Source of the DNA: Podospora comata
Lineage: Eukaryota > Ascomycota > Sordariomycetes > Sordariales > Podosporaceae
Direction of reading: 5' to 3'
NCBI GenBank assembly: GCA_017354895.1
Contig: CP071499.1
Span: 1,798,001 to 1,862,000, forward strand
Length of the DNA: 64,000 nt
Both the position numbers and the translations under genes were made by a program. The notes under the pieces were generated by a model that saw only the letters and a program-made list of their open reading frames with translations, was not told where the DNA came from and did no database searches. This document shows, one piece after another, positions 23,748 through 36,308 of the stretch (its first letter is position 1; the number at the start of each line of letters is the position of its first letter).

Positions 23748-24569
23748 GGACATGATAATCTCTGACCAATCAGGGTGGGCAAGAGAGCGGTTCGAGCGAA
23801 GCCGCTTGTTCCCCTCTTCCCGTTGGGCTGGCCAGTGGGGTCTAGCGTTCCCCCTGTTTGTTGGTCCCCGAAGTTCCCAGGCAGGGTCAGTGAATCCCGT
23901 TGAAAATGTAGGCATTCGTTCCAGCACATGAGCTGCTGCGAGAAATGAGGATGGGGATTTGGAGGGGCAAGGTTGCTTTGCTGTCTGGGTGGGTGAACCG
24001 AGGATTATTTTTTTATCACTCAAACGTCTGAACCATTTTATTCTTGAAGGCTGATTGAAGGAGGGGGATTTCAGTTCAGACAGCATACCACCCACCCACC
24101 CACACACACACCGAAACACGAACCGACACGGCGAAGGCAACCACTTACGCTAGCCAGCCTGCTCACTGCCCCTGCTGATCGCTGAGGTGAGGTGAGGAGC
24201 TCTCACTCGTTCGACAGTGGGGAGGGGGTTCGGGTAGCTTGGGACTCACAAACTCAGACCCTTCTGAATGCGCCAAATAAGAACCTGGAATAGTTGTCTT
24301 GTCTCACCTTACCTGATCAGGACACACCTACCTCACTTTTCATCTCACATTTGAAATCCTTCATTCATTTGGACCCTCATCAGACTTTCATCGGCACATA
24401 CACACGGAAGATGAACTTTTTAGCGGTTGGGGCGAAAGGATTATTATTTTTTGTTTCATATTCTTTTCATCCCTTCCACGCGGCTCTGTTGATGGTTGGA
24501 GGGGCATAATAACAGCTGCGGCATAAAATCGATCCAGGCACCTTGCATACTATTTCAACAGAGGCAACC

Positions 24570-26579
24570 ATGGCAGACAGCCAACCGCTCCTGGGCAACA
24601 GGGCTGATGACTATGGCTCAACCACGGCTGGTGAAGATGGAATTATTGAGAGGATACCGACACCGTTAGGTGCAGAGGAGGAGGAGGAGGGGGGGGAGGA
24701 TATACAAGATGGTGTACTGCGCATCGAGGCGGTTTCTCGGTTATGGACGAAAAGGGGGTTGATGATTGCTTACTTGGGGTGAGTTGCCCCCTTTACCTTG
24801 AGCTGTCGGACACAATCAACAAACAGTACTGACAGAACGTAATAGCATATTCTTCATGGCCTTTACCACGTCGCTTGAAGGTCAAGTGACATACTCCCTT
24901 TCCGCATTCGCCGTCAGTTCGTTCAACAAGCACTCGTTGCTGTCGACGGTTTATGTGGTCCAAGGGGTGGTTAATGGTATGTTTTGTCAATCTGGTATTC
25001 CTAACGGGAGTCGAGTGCTAACAAGGTGTTTACAGCTGTCATCAAACCCCCTATGGCCAAGATAGCCGACGTCTTTGGCCGACTAGAGGCCTTCTCCATA
25101 TGCATCGTCCTGTGTGTTCTGGGATACATCCTTATGGCCGCCTCGCGAAACGTCGAAGCGTATGCCTCGGCGCAGATATTTTACGCGGCCGGCTTCACCG
25201 GATTGCAGATCCTGCAGCAGGTCTTCATCGCCGACACGAGCGATTTCCTTAACCGCGCCCTGTTTTCGAGTCTGCCGGACAGCCCGTTTCTGGTAACCGT
25301 CTGGATAGGACCCGCCATCGCCGCGCTGTTCCTCGCAAAGAGCACATGGCGCTGGGGATACGCCGTCTGGACCATCATTCTCCCGCTGGCCTTTTTGCCC
25401 CTCGGGCTGAGCCTGCTCATCAACGGCCGCAAGGCAGAGAAGCTGGGCTTGGTACCAAAGCGACGCGCCATGAGCACCTCCTCCTCGGCCGACAACAAAA
25501 AGCCCTCACTTTCAACAGCAGCCAGAAACCTCTTCCAAGAACTCGACGGCATCGGCATCCTCCTCTTCTCCCTCGGCCTCTCCCTCATCCTCATCCCCCT
25601 AACCCTCGTCTCCCGCTCCAAAACCGGCTGGCACGACCCCCACATCATCCTCATGATCCTCAGCGGCATCCTTCTCCTAGTCCTCTTCCCTCTCTGGGAA
25701 TCCCGCGCTCCTCACCCCCTCTTGCCGCTAGAACTCCTCAAGTCCCGCACCTTCGTCGCCGGGTGTCTACTTGGCTTTTTTTATTTCGCCGTCTTTTACA
25801 TCGCCGTCCAACCTTACTTTTACTCTTACCTCCTCGTGGCCCTCAACCTCCCCGTCACCAGCGCAGGGCCCATAACCCAAACCTTTTCCTTCGCCTCCAC
25901 CATCGCCGCCATCGCCGCGAGTCTAGTCATCAAGCGCCTAGGCGGTGAACCCCGCCCAAAACCCTGGATCGTCTTCGGCGCAACAATCTACACCCTCGCC
26001 ATCCTGCTGCTGCTCCACACCCGCAAGCGCGGCGTTTCCGAACCGGTCCTCTACACAGCGCAGATGTTCCTCGGCGCCGGAGCGGGGTTGATGCACGTGG
26101 CTACTCAGCTCGTCGTCCAGGCGGCTGCGTCTTCGAGCTCCAACCTCAAGGGGAGGAACCGGCATCAGCACGTCGGGGTGGCAACCGCGGCGTTTTTGAC
26201 GCTGGTGCAAGTCGGGAGCGCGGTGGGGAGCGCGGTGAGCGGGGCGATTTGGGGGAGGTTGATACCGGGGAAGCTGAGGGAGTATCTCCCTGAGGATGCG
26301 AAGGCGGAGGCGGGCAAGATTTATGGGAGCGTGAGGGAGGCGGTGTCGTATCCGTGGGGGAGTCCGGAACGGGAGGCGATTGCGAGGAGCTATCAGGAGA
26401 CTGTGGAGGTGCTGCTTTGGGTGGCGCTGGGGGTTTGTGTGCCGGTGCTGGTTATGGCTTGGGCGGTGGGGGATTTTAGGCTGAGGGGGGGGGATCCGAG
26501 GCCGGCGGGGGAGGAGGGGGGGAGAAGGGGAAGGGGGTGGTGGGGGTTGTTGCTGTGGGGTGGGAAGAGGAGGGATTAA
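24570..26579 (+). CDS. Siderophore-iron transporter, SIT subfamily of MFS
   Basis: Plasma- or vesicle-membrane importer of ferric siderophores by proton symport. Three exons: 24570-24778, 24846-24976 and 25036-26579, 627 aa, a usual length for 14-helix SIT proteins. SIT hallmarks are the first helix (IAYLGIFFMAFTTSLEGQ), VVQGVVNAVIKPPMAKIADV, FGRLEAF, and the later ASAQIFYAAGFTGLQILQQV stretch. The N-terminal tail is cytosolic and acidic (EEEEEGGED). The start at 24570 has a better context than the in-frame ATG at 24543. No siderophore biosynthesis gene is adjacent. A GATA iron-repressor site lies upstream. Coding DNA is C-rich to about 26.09 kb, then strongly G-rich. Substrate cannot be told from sequence; Mir/Sit1/Arn-like homologues differ in ligand. 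Confidence 0.92.
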
Positions 26580-26889
26580 AAGGGAAGAAGATATGGTTTG
26601 GTTGTTTTTGAGGGAGTAAGGAAGCAAGCGATGATTTTCTGGTTGGATGGCTTGGTCACCAAGCGTTGAATGTTTTGTTGTTGACACCACGGATTGGTTG
26701 AATAGTTTGGGTGTTGGATGTACTGTACTCTTTTGATTTGCTGTATACATTAGAAATACACATGTCGCAAGACAATATCACCACCACCCTTATCCCCACC
26801 ATCCGCCTATCTTTTCCTTGCTTGCTTGTGGGAAAACAGTCTCAATCATAACCTCAATATTGGCGCACAAGAACCAATCAGAACAACAA
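26580..26889. other. Intergenic between transporter and tRNA
   Basis: 310 bp of AT-leaning sequence carrying the transporter 3' end and the upstream flank of the tRNA gene. Nothing else seen. Confidence 0.6.
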
Positions 26890-26977
26890 GGGCGTGTGGC
26901 TCAGTTGGTAGAGCGTTCGCTTAGCATACCCCCCACCTGTATGCGAAAGGTCCTGGGTTCGATTCCCAGCTCGTCCA
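26890..26977 (+). tRNA. tRNA-Ala (anticodon AGC) with 15-nt intron
   Basis: The mature sequence is 73 nt. The acceptor arm GGGCGTG pairs with CTCGTCC (with the U-U mismatch and G-U also found in yeast tRNA-Ala), followed by discriminator A. A-box TGGCTCAGTTGG and B-box GGTTCGATTCC are present. Anticodon stem TTCGC/GCGAA encloses the loop TTAGCAT, giving anticodon AGC. An intron at the canonical position, one base 3' of the anticodon, spans 26927-26941. No CCA is encoded, as expected in eukaryotes. Confidence 0.97.
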
Positions 26978-27260
26978 TAACCTTTTGCCCATGAGGGTAT
27001 CATTTTCTTTTTTCTTAGGTCCCCTGCCAATATCTTTTTGCAGCTTCAAGTTATGAGAGAGTGATTTCAGGTTCACAAGCAATAGTAGAGCATTAAACCT
27101 GCACACCTTCCAGAGGCGCATTATTCCAACTGATTTTGAAATATCAAAAAGACACCGCGATGTGAATATATACATCTATCACCCACCCCCTCTCTTCTTC
27201 ACCATTATATACACCCCAGCCCAACGCCCACATTCTCCCGTATCACACAACCCCTTCTCC

Positions 27261-29392
27261 TTACGACTTCCCCCCATCATAAATATCCCCCACCCCAACC
27301 CCCATCTTCCCCAGTCTCGCAACAAGCATGGTGTTCTCCCTCTGCAGATCTCCCACCTGCCCCCTCAAAATCTCAATCTCCTTCTTCGCCACATCCCTCT
27401 CCGCCCTCGTCCGCTCCAGCTCCATGGCCAGATCCGCCCTCTCCTCCCTCTCCTGCATCTTCCTCCTCTTTTCCTCCTTCTTCTTCTCCTCCTGCTGCTT
27501 CTTCTCCGCCAGCCTCCTCACCTCCCTCTCATACTTCTCCTTCTGCTTGGCAATCTCCCTCTCATGCTTCTCCTTCAGCCTCTGAAGCGCCGCTTCCTCC
27601 TTCGCCTCGTCCGATTCCTTGTGGTGGTTGTGATGTCTCCTCTGGTGCGACCTCTCCAGCTTAGCCTGCGCCTTCTTCATGCGATCCTGCAGCTTCTTCA
27701 GCTCCTTCTCGTGCTGGCTCGACAGCGAGGCCGAATGCGAAGTGTGAGCTACCGAGTTGTTGTCGTCGTTGGAGTGCAGGGACGAGGGCGAGACAGAAGA
27801 CAAGGTGGAGGCGACGTCGTTGTGAGAGTCGGCTTTGGATAACAGTCCCGCTGCCGTGACATCATCATCACCACCACCACCCTCTGCGTTGTGACCTTCT
27901 GACGCAGAGGCAAAGCTGAGTTCGGATGATGTATCGCTTTCGTCGTCGTCGTCGTTGGACAGGCTCTCTTCGTCTTCGGTAGCAATCGTCGAGCCGGCAA
28001 GGGTGGCTACTCTAGACGCAACCGCTGAGCCGGCTGCCCCGAGGGCTGATGCTATCATACCGTAAAAGCCGCTCGGGGGCGTGACCTCGCCTCGTTTGTC
28101 ATGGTGGTGCACCTCCCCATTATGGTCCGTGTCACGGAGTTGATTCAACACCGAGGAATCAACCGCGCCGCCGTTTTCGATTTTCTCGGGCTTCTTTCCT
28201 TCGGCTTTGCTCACCTCCTCCCCCTCCCCTTCATGGTCTCCATCAACAGCCGTCTCATCGTCATCACTCCGCTGCTGCTGAGCTTCAAACCACTTCAGAA
28301 ACTGCCCCGCGTCATTCACAATCCCCCCCGGAGTCCCCTTCTCAACCATAAACCTTGGCACGCTCCCCCCCGGGTCACTCCTCGTGACCATCAACCACTC
28401 AATTGCCATTTCCACATCCTCCTCTTCACTATCCTGCCTCTCTTCAATCGCCTTCTTGGCCGACCTAAGAGCAGCGTCCTTGCCGTCTTTCCCATCATGC
28501 TCAGCCCAGTCACCACTCGACCTCGTCCTCCTAAGCGGCTTCACAACCGGCACCTCCCTAATCACCTCCACACTCTCATACACCCCTCTAATAAACCCCG
28601 ACCGAGGCGGGCAATCAGGGTGCTCCACCGGCCGACTCACAAGCATAAACTGCCTCGGCCCCCTCCCCTTCTTCTTTTTATCCCCATCAGTCTCCTTCCT
28701 CACCGGAGGCGTCATATGCAGCGCAATAAAATCCCTCGCCGTCGTCGGTCCTCCAAACCTCGCCGAAACCTGAAACACTGTTACTTTGTCAGCCTTTATC
28801 CAACCCCCCCTCTCTCAATTCTCCATCACTTACCCTCCATGAGCCCCTCCTCCCCCTCAACCCTCTCCACCACCCTCTCCGCCCCGATCCCCCTAATATT
28901 CCCACATCCAGGCTCCTTCCCCTCCCTCTCACACCTCTTGAGCGTCTCTTTGAACTCCCGTCTCAACGCCTCCTCCCACCTCCCAAAATCCATCCCGTGA
29001 TGCAAGCTGTACCGCCCGAACCAAGCCCCCTTGCCATCTTTGGCCGATAATTTGTACACAGTAATCCCGTGGGGGTTATCCCTCGGATTAGTCTTCACCT
29101 CCTTCCACTCTTTCCTCAGTTTCTCCACCGTGACTTTTGTCTCTGGTGATGATGACAGGACAGAGTTCAGATCGAGGGCCGCAGTCACGGATTCGGTTTG
29201 CGATCTTGGGCGGGTTGCGGGTTGAGAGTGGGAGGGGGAAGGAGGGAGGGAGTCGACGAGGATTTGGGCGTTGGAAAAGGTGTCGGTTATGACTTTGGAG
29301 ATGACCTCGGGGGAGGTGCCCGAGGAGAGGTCGGTGGTCCAGGAGAGAGGGGAGAGGGATTGGAAGGGGTGGTGGTGGGTTGAGCCGCCCAT
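27261..29392 (-). CDS. DUF3074 (START-like) protein with C-terminal coiled coil
   Basis: Two exons, 29392-28834 and 28777-27261, 691 aa; donor GTAAGT, acceptor GTAACAG, joining LME to VFQVSARFGG. Residues about 60-330 resemble fungal DUF3074 proteins, predicted to fold like START lipid-binding domains (KGAWFGRYSLHHGMDF, FQVSARFGGPTTARDFIALH, RQFMLVSRPVEHPDCP, EWLMVTRSDPGGSVPRFMVE). After this come a Ser/Asp-rich spacer and a highly charged Lys/Glu coiled coil (about residues 545-680) ending near GDIYDGGKS. Biochemical function is unknown; lipid binding is inference from fold. The 5' end of the coding strand is C-rich and the remainder G/A-rich. Confidence 0.85.
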
Positions 29393-30398
29393 CTTGTCTG
29401 TCCTGCTAAGCCAGCCCTGCAACAAGGAGAGAGAGAAAAGATGGTGATGGATGGTAAAGAGAAGAGAAGAGGAAAAAAAGTAAACAAAAGGCAACAGGCA
29501 GAAAGGCAAGGTGTGATCGTCAGGGGGTCCAATCGCAATCTGCCTGCCTTCTCCTATTCGAGTGTGTATGTGTGTGGGTGTCTGTTGGTAGCGGTCGTTG
29601 TGTCACCTCTAAAAAGGGCTTTTCGTCGTCTCCAGTTTCCGTTTGTTTGGGCTGTGCCGTCTGATAATACGAGACACGGAGACGGAGTGGTAAAAAAGGG
29701 TCAAAAAGTCGGGTACTTTTGTCAGCGCACTCGCGAGAAGATTATAAAAAGGTACGATCTCGCAGAAAAACAAAATTAATATTGATTTTCAGATTCCAAC
29801 TTGTCATTGAATTTTCCGCGTATTTGATAGCTAGCTTATAATAATTGATAGGTTGTCTATGCCTGTCACGAGCTCACACTCTCAAGCTTGCTTTGGGGAG
29901 CTTGTCGGACATTCAACGTAGGTGTTGACGTCACCACAAGGGTCCCCCCTGCTTCCAACAAACGTCACTCACTCCGGGCGGGTAGCTGTGACAAGACAAG
30001 CCTTCGGAAAATCATCTGGGGAAAACAGCTGCAACTAAATTTGGCTCGGATTCAGGGGAGAAGCAAAGCAGCAAGGGACTTTTGTGAATAGCATCGTGTC
30101 TCTGTATTCTTTATATGCAATGCAATAGAGACAACAATCAAGCAACGTCCCTAATAATCGTCTAAACGCACCGCTTGCTCCATAGAAAACCCAACAATGC
30201 TACACATAATACAATACACACGTGACGCTTCTTCTGCAAAACCAATGTTCCCCTTTTCCCAGCCCGCTTGCCATATCAGAACTCACTTTGCTAACTCGCC
30301 TGCACCGTTGCCCAAAGCAAACACCAAGCAATATCCTACCAACCACAAGGACTTTAACAAACAATACAAGAAGGCGCCTTTCAACCTTCTCCCCCCGG
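29393..30398. other. Intergenic: DUF3074 promoter and MOT1 3' flank
   Basis: 1 kb. The part nearest 29.4-29.7 kb is CT/GA-rich leader or promoter of the minus-strand DUF3074 gene. 29.7-30.4 kb is AT-rich with no supported gene and should include the MOT1 3' UTR. Confidence 0.6.
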
Positions 30399-33300
30399 TT
30401 ACTGCATCGTCTTCAGGAACCCATCTAAATCGAAACTCTCCTCGTACTGGCTGTTGTCCCACAGCTCGCCCAGCCCATCCAACCATGCTGCCCTCTTGCC
30501 CGGCTGCCGTACCTCGCCAGTCTCCACATCCACCATGTCTTCCTCCCTGCCTTCCAGCGTTTCTTTAGGTTTGTCCGTTATCAGACTGGGGCCAGAGTCG
30601 CCCAGATTGAACAGGTCCAAAATCTGATCCGTGTCCATGGTTGCGAGCCCTGCGTTTTGTTGATTAACCACGGTGCTGGCCACGTCGATCTTGAAGCGCT
30701 GCAGGCTGAGGATCTTCTCTTCCAGAGTGCCGCGAGTGATGAGCCGGTACACGTTGACCACCTTCTTCTGACCGATACGATGGGCGCGATCCATGGCCTG
30801 GAGATCCTTTTGAGGATTCCAGTCGTGCTCGACGAAAATGACCGTGTCGGCACCCGTCAGGTTCAACCCCAGACCACCGACGCTGGTGGTGAGAAGTAGT
30901 ACGTCATAGGAGGGGTCGCTGTTGAACTTGTTGACAATGTCTTGGCGACGGTTCGCTTCGACTGAACCGTCCAGTCGGAGATATTGTGTCGAGGGAAGCA
31001 TGCCCTTGAGCACCGTGTTCTGCACCATGTCCAGCATTTCTTTCATCTGACAGAAAATCAGAGCACGGTGAGGCTTGATCGGCGTGTACAGCGGGTCGCT
31101 CGACTCCTGCCCTTCGACACCAATCCCACACTCCACCAAAAGATCTCGGAGCGCTGTCAGTTTTGGTGCGTGCGCCGGATCCTCCAGGCTTGTGCCCTGC
31201 CTGGCCAGGAACTTCTGTGTGTCGTCATAGGCCCTGTGGCCTGGTTTCATGACAAGGGCCGGCGAGTTGCAGAGCTTGCGCATGTATTGCAATGCCTGGA
31301 AGATGTGCTGTTTGGCCTCCTTGTCATCCCGCCCAGCCTCCTCCGTAATCGTCTTGGCTTCCTTCTTGGTAAAGTCCTCAAACAGTTTGAGCTGGAGGTC
31401 GCTGAGGTCGCAGTAGTAGTTTTGCAGAATCTTGGGTGGCAGGTCGTTGAGCACCTCCTCCTTGAGACGACGCAGCAGGAAGGGAAGGACTTGCTTGTGA
31501 AGAGCTTCGATGGCCAATGCACCGGCTTCTTGCTCCTTGGACGAGGCCTTGCTGTTGCGACTGTTTGCAATAGGCTTTGCAAACCGGTCCTGGAACACCT
31601 TTTCGGCACCGAGGAAGCCGGGCATGAGGAAGTCAAACAAGGACCACAGCTCCAGCACGTTGTTCTGAATGGGTGTGCCGGTCAAGATGAGCCGGTGGTT
31701 GCTGGCGAGCCGCTTGACAGCCACCGAAAGCTTGGACTTGGGGTTCTTGATGAGATGACCTTCATCAAGCACCACATAGTTCCAGTTGTACTTTTCAATG
31801 ATTTCGATATCATTGCGGCAAACATCGTATGAGGTGATGACAATGTCCGTCTTGTCCAGAGTGTCTTTCATGGCCTTGCGTTCCGCGGGGGGTCCAACAT
31901 AGGCCGTGACGCTGAGGAACGGGGCGTAAGCCTTGATTTCTTGCTGCCAATGCCCCGATAGCGTAGGCGGGCAGACGATCAAAGACGGAAGCCTCCGGAC
32001 ATCAGGGGAACCCGTCTTGGCATACTCCTCAGCACGGTTGTGGTGATCGCTGGCTACGATGCAGATAGTTTGCAGCGTTTTACCAAGACCCATGTCATCG
32101 CAGAGAATGCCGTGAAGGTGATACTTGTTGAGGAAGTGCAGCCAGTTGACACCCTCCTGCTGGTACGACCGCAGCTCCGCCTTGATGGCAACGGGAATCC
32201 GAAAAGGTTCCACCTTCTTCGGGTCAAGTAGCTGACCGATGAAAGTCCGCTCTCTGTCACGGCCCTTGAGCAGCTCCTCTGAGAGTCCGGGAGGGTCGGG
32301 GATACCCGCCTCAAGCGGCACCAACTTGACCAGCGTGGCAAAGGATGTGGTGGCGATCAGTCTGATCTCGTTGTCTGAATCGCTCATGCGGCCCAGCACA
32401 GGCACGATGAGGAAAATGACATACGGCAGGATCCTGTCGCCCATGACAGCGATCAAGTGATAGATGACTTCGATAGCACCCTGTCGGAAGTTGAGGTCTA
32501 GTGGGTTGTTGATAGATGGCAAAACCTTCTCTACCAGAGTCGTCATGCCTTCGATAGTGATGACACTGCAGATGGTCGCCATGCATTTGGCGGCCATGTA
32601 CCTGAATACGGATAAGTCTGAGTGCAGCGCCTTGATGACCAGAGGCACCTGCTGCATAACAAAAGGATGAAGGCCCAGGTGTAGTGTTGGCACCATGGTC
32701 CGGATGACAGACATGGCATCGACGATCTCTTGGCCAAAGGTGCTCTCTGGATCTCTTGCCTCTGCCGGGAGGGAGCCGGTGAAGGCTCTCACCAAGGGCT
32801 CTTCCATAAACGTCTGCAGGCTCGGAACGCGGGCTAGGAGATCAGGACCAAAGCTATGGGAAAGCAACTCCAGCGCTTCCTTAGCGCCGCGACGAGTGAT
32901 GCGAGCTGCCTTGGCCTCCCGTGCAAACTTTGCGGCATCGACGTGGTCGACGCGGTCTTCTTCCTTCTGCATCGACAGAATGACATTTGTCTTGTGCGCA
33001 TGGATGGGAAACTCGGGCGTCTCGGCGACTTCGACACAGGAGAACTTGACCAGATTTGCAACCACCTTGTCTGCCGGTCCTCTCCTTCCAGATTCGGTGA
33101 AAAGCTGCACCAGTTGCGCAATGGTGGCTGCTGACCTCCCTTGAAGTTCTTGGTTTTCCTCCGTCTTGATGCTGTCCATAATTGCCTTGATCAGCGGACT
33201 CGGCTTCTTCGGAAGAACACGGATGGCGACAAGAGCACAAGCGGCAGCGGCCTTGATGCGTGCATCGCGGGCCTCCTTGGCAGATTTCGCTTCCTGGATC

Positions 33301-36300
33301 GCAGCAACTGTGACATCGCGAGACTCGAGAAGCTGAGGGAGGGCGATGAGCCTCTGGCCAGGCGCCATTGCTTTCTTGAGTCTTTCGAAATCATCAGTGA
33401 CAACCTTGTCAGCATTGACAATAGAGAAAGCGCCAGGCCCGGCCTCGGGGTCGCCCTGCACGACGACGGCGAGGCTGGGCAGCTTGTTGCTGTGCACTTT
33501 TCCGTGGTCGCGGAAGAGATTGAGGAGTTGTTGTGTTTGCGATCGCACGCGATGCACATAGCTGACTAGATCGCGGTAATGTGCCGGGCGCTCCTGGTCG
33601 ATGATCTTCTGTAACGGCTCGACGAAGCGAGCAGCCATCTCTTTGTTGGCACAATTCGACGCGTACTCATGAACGACCATGGCAGCAGCAAGCTGGGTTG
33701 AAGCAAATGGAGATAACAGGCTCTGCGTGATGGCAGCATCATACGAGCCCAGACTAGAGGGAGGTAGCATTGACATGAGCAGTCCCATCGCCTTGGCCGC
33801 AGAGACGCGGGATCGGACCAGCACGTCCATGCCGACTAGATCAACATCGCCTTGCATCATGTGGCCGTCAACATCGTGAGTCTGTGTGGTGGGAGGAGCA
33901 TCGTCCACCTTGGTCGACTTCCTACGACGCTTCGGGGCCCTTTCTGCACCCTCGGGGGGCGACGACCTTCTGGTACTGGGAGCGGGGATGCCGCTCATGG
34001 AATACGTCCCGCCAGATGGCTTGAGGAAAAGTGTCGCGTTCATGGGAAGGGGGTGTCGTGGAACACCAATGGGGTGCATCGTGAGGAGCATGAGTGCGTC
34101 CACATGAGCTGCAAACTCGTCGGCGAGGACGGCAGGATTCTGTCCGAGGTTGCGGACGAGTGCATTCCACAACTCAAGCGACATGCGAAGAGTCTCTGCA
34201 TCCCTTTCAACAAGAATATTCTGGAAAATGAGACGTAGGATCCTGCCGGTGAGCCAGCCTTGAGAAGTCTCCTTGCCCAAGTCCACAAAGGTCATCAGCG
34301 CCTTGAGCACAGCGAGGCGCACAGAGGTGATGGTGTGGCGGAGGAAGGGGTAGAGTCTAGGAACAAGAGTGGTGAAAGATCTCTCTTCATCCTGCGATGC
34401 CGAGAGCTTCATCGCTTCCAGGACTTCTGGGAAGCTGCAAAGAGTAGCAAGCAGATCCATAATCTTGCCGGTAGACGCGCTGAGATCATCGCCCAGGTTG
34501 GAGAGACTCTCCCAGACTATGTCGATGAGGCTGTCCAGTGCCTGTGGGCGCATGGCCACGAACTCCTTGGCCATGGGAATCAATGTCGCCGCGCTGGCCG
34601 AACGAACATCGTCATCCATGTCGCCGAGGCCCTTCATGACAGAGCGGATGACGCCGTCAATCATGTCCCCATCTTGAAGCAAGAGGTCCTTGCGAACAGC
34701 AACAACATATCTCAGGCCGACCATGCCACCATGGCAGATGGCCCAGAGGAGATTCTGCTCCGACTGCTGCAGCCCCTCCTGCATCACCATTCGGTAGAGT
34801 AGTCGGTATATGGCGTACACAGACTGCGAGCTGACATGGCGAAGGACGGAACCGAGAGTTTGACCCACAGTTTCTCGAATCGGAGCCACGGACGTGTCGG
34901 AACTGTAGTCAGTAAATTTGTCGAGCATGAGTACGCAGCAGAGCCTGCATGCGAGGTCGTCCAGCCACTGTCCATTCAGCCTGGTGTTCTCTTTGATCGA
35001 CAGACCTCTGCGCCTCCCTGCGCCAGCACCATGTACTCTCACCAACTCCCTTAACCCCATCGCAGCTCCATGACGAGTCTCCCACTGCGGGTCAAACAAG
35101 TCAACTTTGAGAAAGTCGCAAAGTCGCTCAAAGGGCCACTCGCTCCCTTCCATGGCATCATCGACCTCGAGCTCCGACTTGATGGGCAACAAAGGACCTT
35201 TGAACTCCGAAACGACCTTGCTGTCCTCGTCCACGTCGGCCGGTCGATCGAGGCTGAAATACTGGGACATTTTACCGTTCTTTTTAGAGTCGGCGTCAGT
35301 CATAGACACATCGTCGCCGAAACCATCGGAACCTGCGGTTGTCGTGCGGCGGATAGAAAGGTCTCCAAAGCCGGCCTTGCCCTGCGCAGCCTTCTGGGCC
35401 TCTCTTTTTCGCTTCCTCTTGAGAACGTTGAGTTGACGTGAGCTGAGTTTACCCTCTTCGGGGTTCTGGCTCTGGCTCTGGCTATCAGTCGCCATAGCGT
35501 CCTGCTGCCCGGAGCCGTTGGTGCTGCCAGCTCCCTGAGGTGTCGCAGGGCTGCCGACATGGTCGCTGGCGACGGCCATCTCTTCGTCTTCGACGACTCG
35601 ACCAAGAAGACCAAGTCTGCCAGTAAGTGTCTTCTTGAGATGGGCCAGCCGTTTTTGTGGATCCAATGCCGCAAGGGCATAGTCGACGGGGCCGCCTCTC
35701 AGCAAAGGCCGGCCATACTTTACAATCTTGGACATGTCAAGTGCATCGAGGGTGTAGAACTCCTCCTGATCAAGGACAGAGTCCTTGGCCTCCTCCTTTT
35801 TGACAAAGCCATTTTCGGCAGCGGATTCTGTTGAAATGCCTTCATCGGCGGCATTCGGTTCATATAGTGGTGCATGTTCAAGGATTCTGCCAAGGGCTTT
35901 GGCAGCAGTACTCCGGGTCTCCCAGTCCTTGTGGCGCAGGTAAGGGACGACTCTGGAGAGAAGGTTGAATAATTCGTCAGGGTGGTGTTTTTGCCAGTCG
36001 GCAAGCTGGTTGACAGCAGTATCCCTGATCAATCGGGTGCTGCCCGTTTCGAGGATCCTGTGGCAATGGTGTCAGTGAACAAACCGATCACGAAGAAACA
36101 ACAGACACGGCATGGCAGGCAACACAGGGACGTTGCCCCGTAGCGCAGCAGCGCATGTTGTGTAAGTGCCATGTGCTGAAGCAGGCAAATGATGTGCAGG
36201 GTTACTCACGTAACGAGCCGGTCAAGCCTGTCATGAGTGTTAGTAAGACTGAGCAGGTTTGAGATGAGATAAGAGAAGAGCAGTGGATAATACTCACCGA

Positions 36301-36308
36301 GACGCCAT
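30399..36308 (-). CDS. MOT1: MOT1/BTAF1: TBP-removing Swi2/Snf2 ATPase
   Basis: Nuclear ATPase that strips TBP from DNA. Three exons: 36308-36298 (11 nt), 36227-36210 (18 nt) and 36057-30399, 1895 aa, as expected for the family. The two micro-exons rebuild the conserved start MASRLDRLVTILETGSTRLI; without them the large exon has no good initiator. The N-terminal 1250 residues are HEAT-repeat array that wraps TBP, interrupted by acidic and low-complexity insertions. The C-terminal ATPase has Walker A DDMGLGKT (about residue 1334), DEGH box (about 1440), LTGTPIQNN, SVGGLGLNLTGAD and DRAHRIGQKK (about 1767). The end WLDGLGELWDNSQYEESFDL is typical. It is transcribed divergently from SMC3 across a 2.4-kb gap. 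Confidence 0.97.

Larger units (their letters stand above)
22458..24569. other. Intergenic: T-rich 3' flank, then transporter promoter
   Basis: 22.46-23.0 kb is rich in poly-T tracts and a short TA run (22829-22843), consistent with 3' untranslated and termination sequence of the scaffold gene. 23.1-24.57 kb is the upstream region of the siderophore transporter and holds one GATA-factor site (23739-23747). No gene is supported. Confidence 0.6.

Noticed and set aside
30984-31832. 282-codon plus-strand frame
   Set aside because: Lies inside the MOT1 ATPase domain on the opposite strand. It is a by-product of the codon usage of the real gene.
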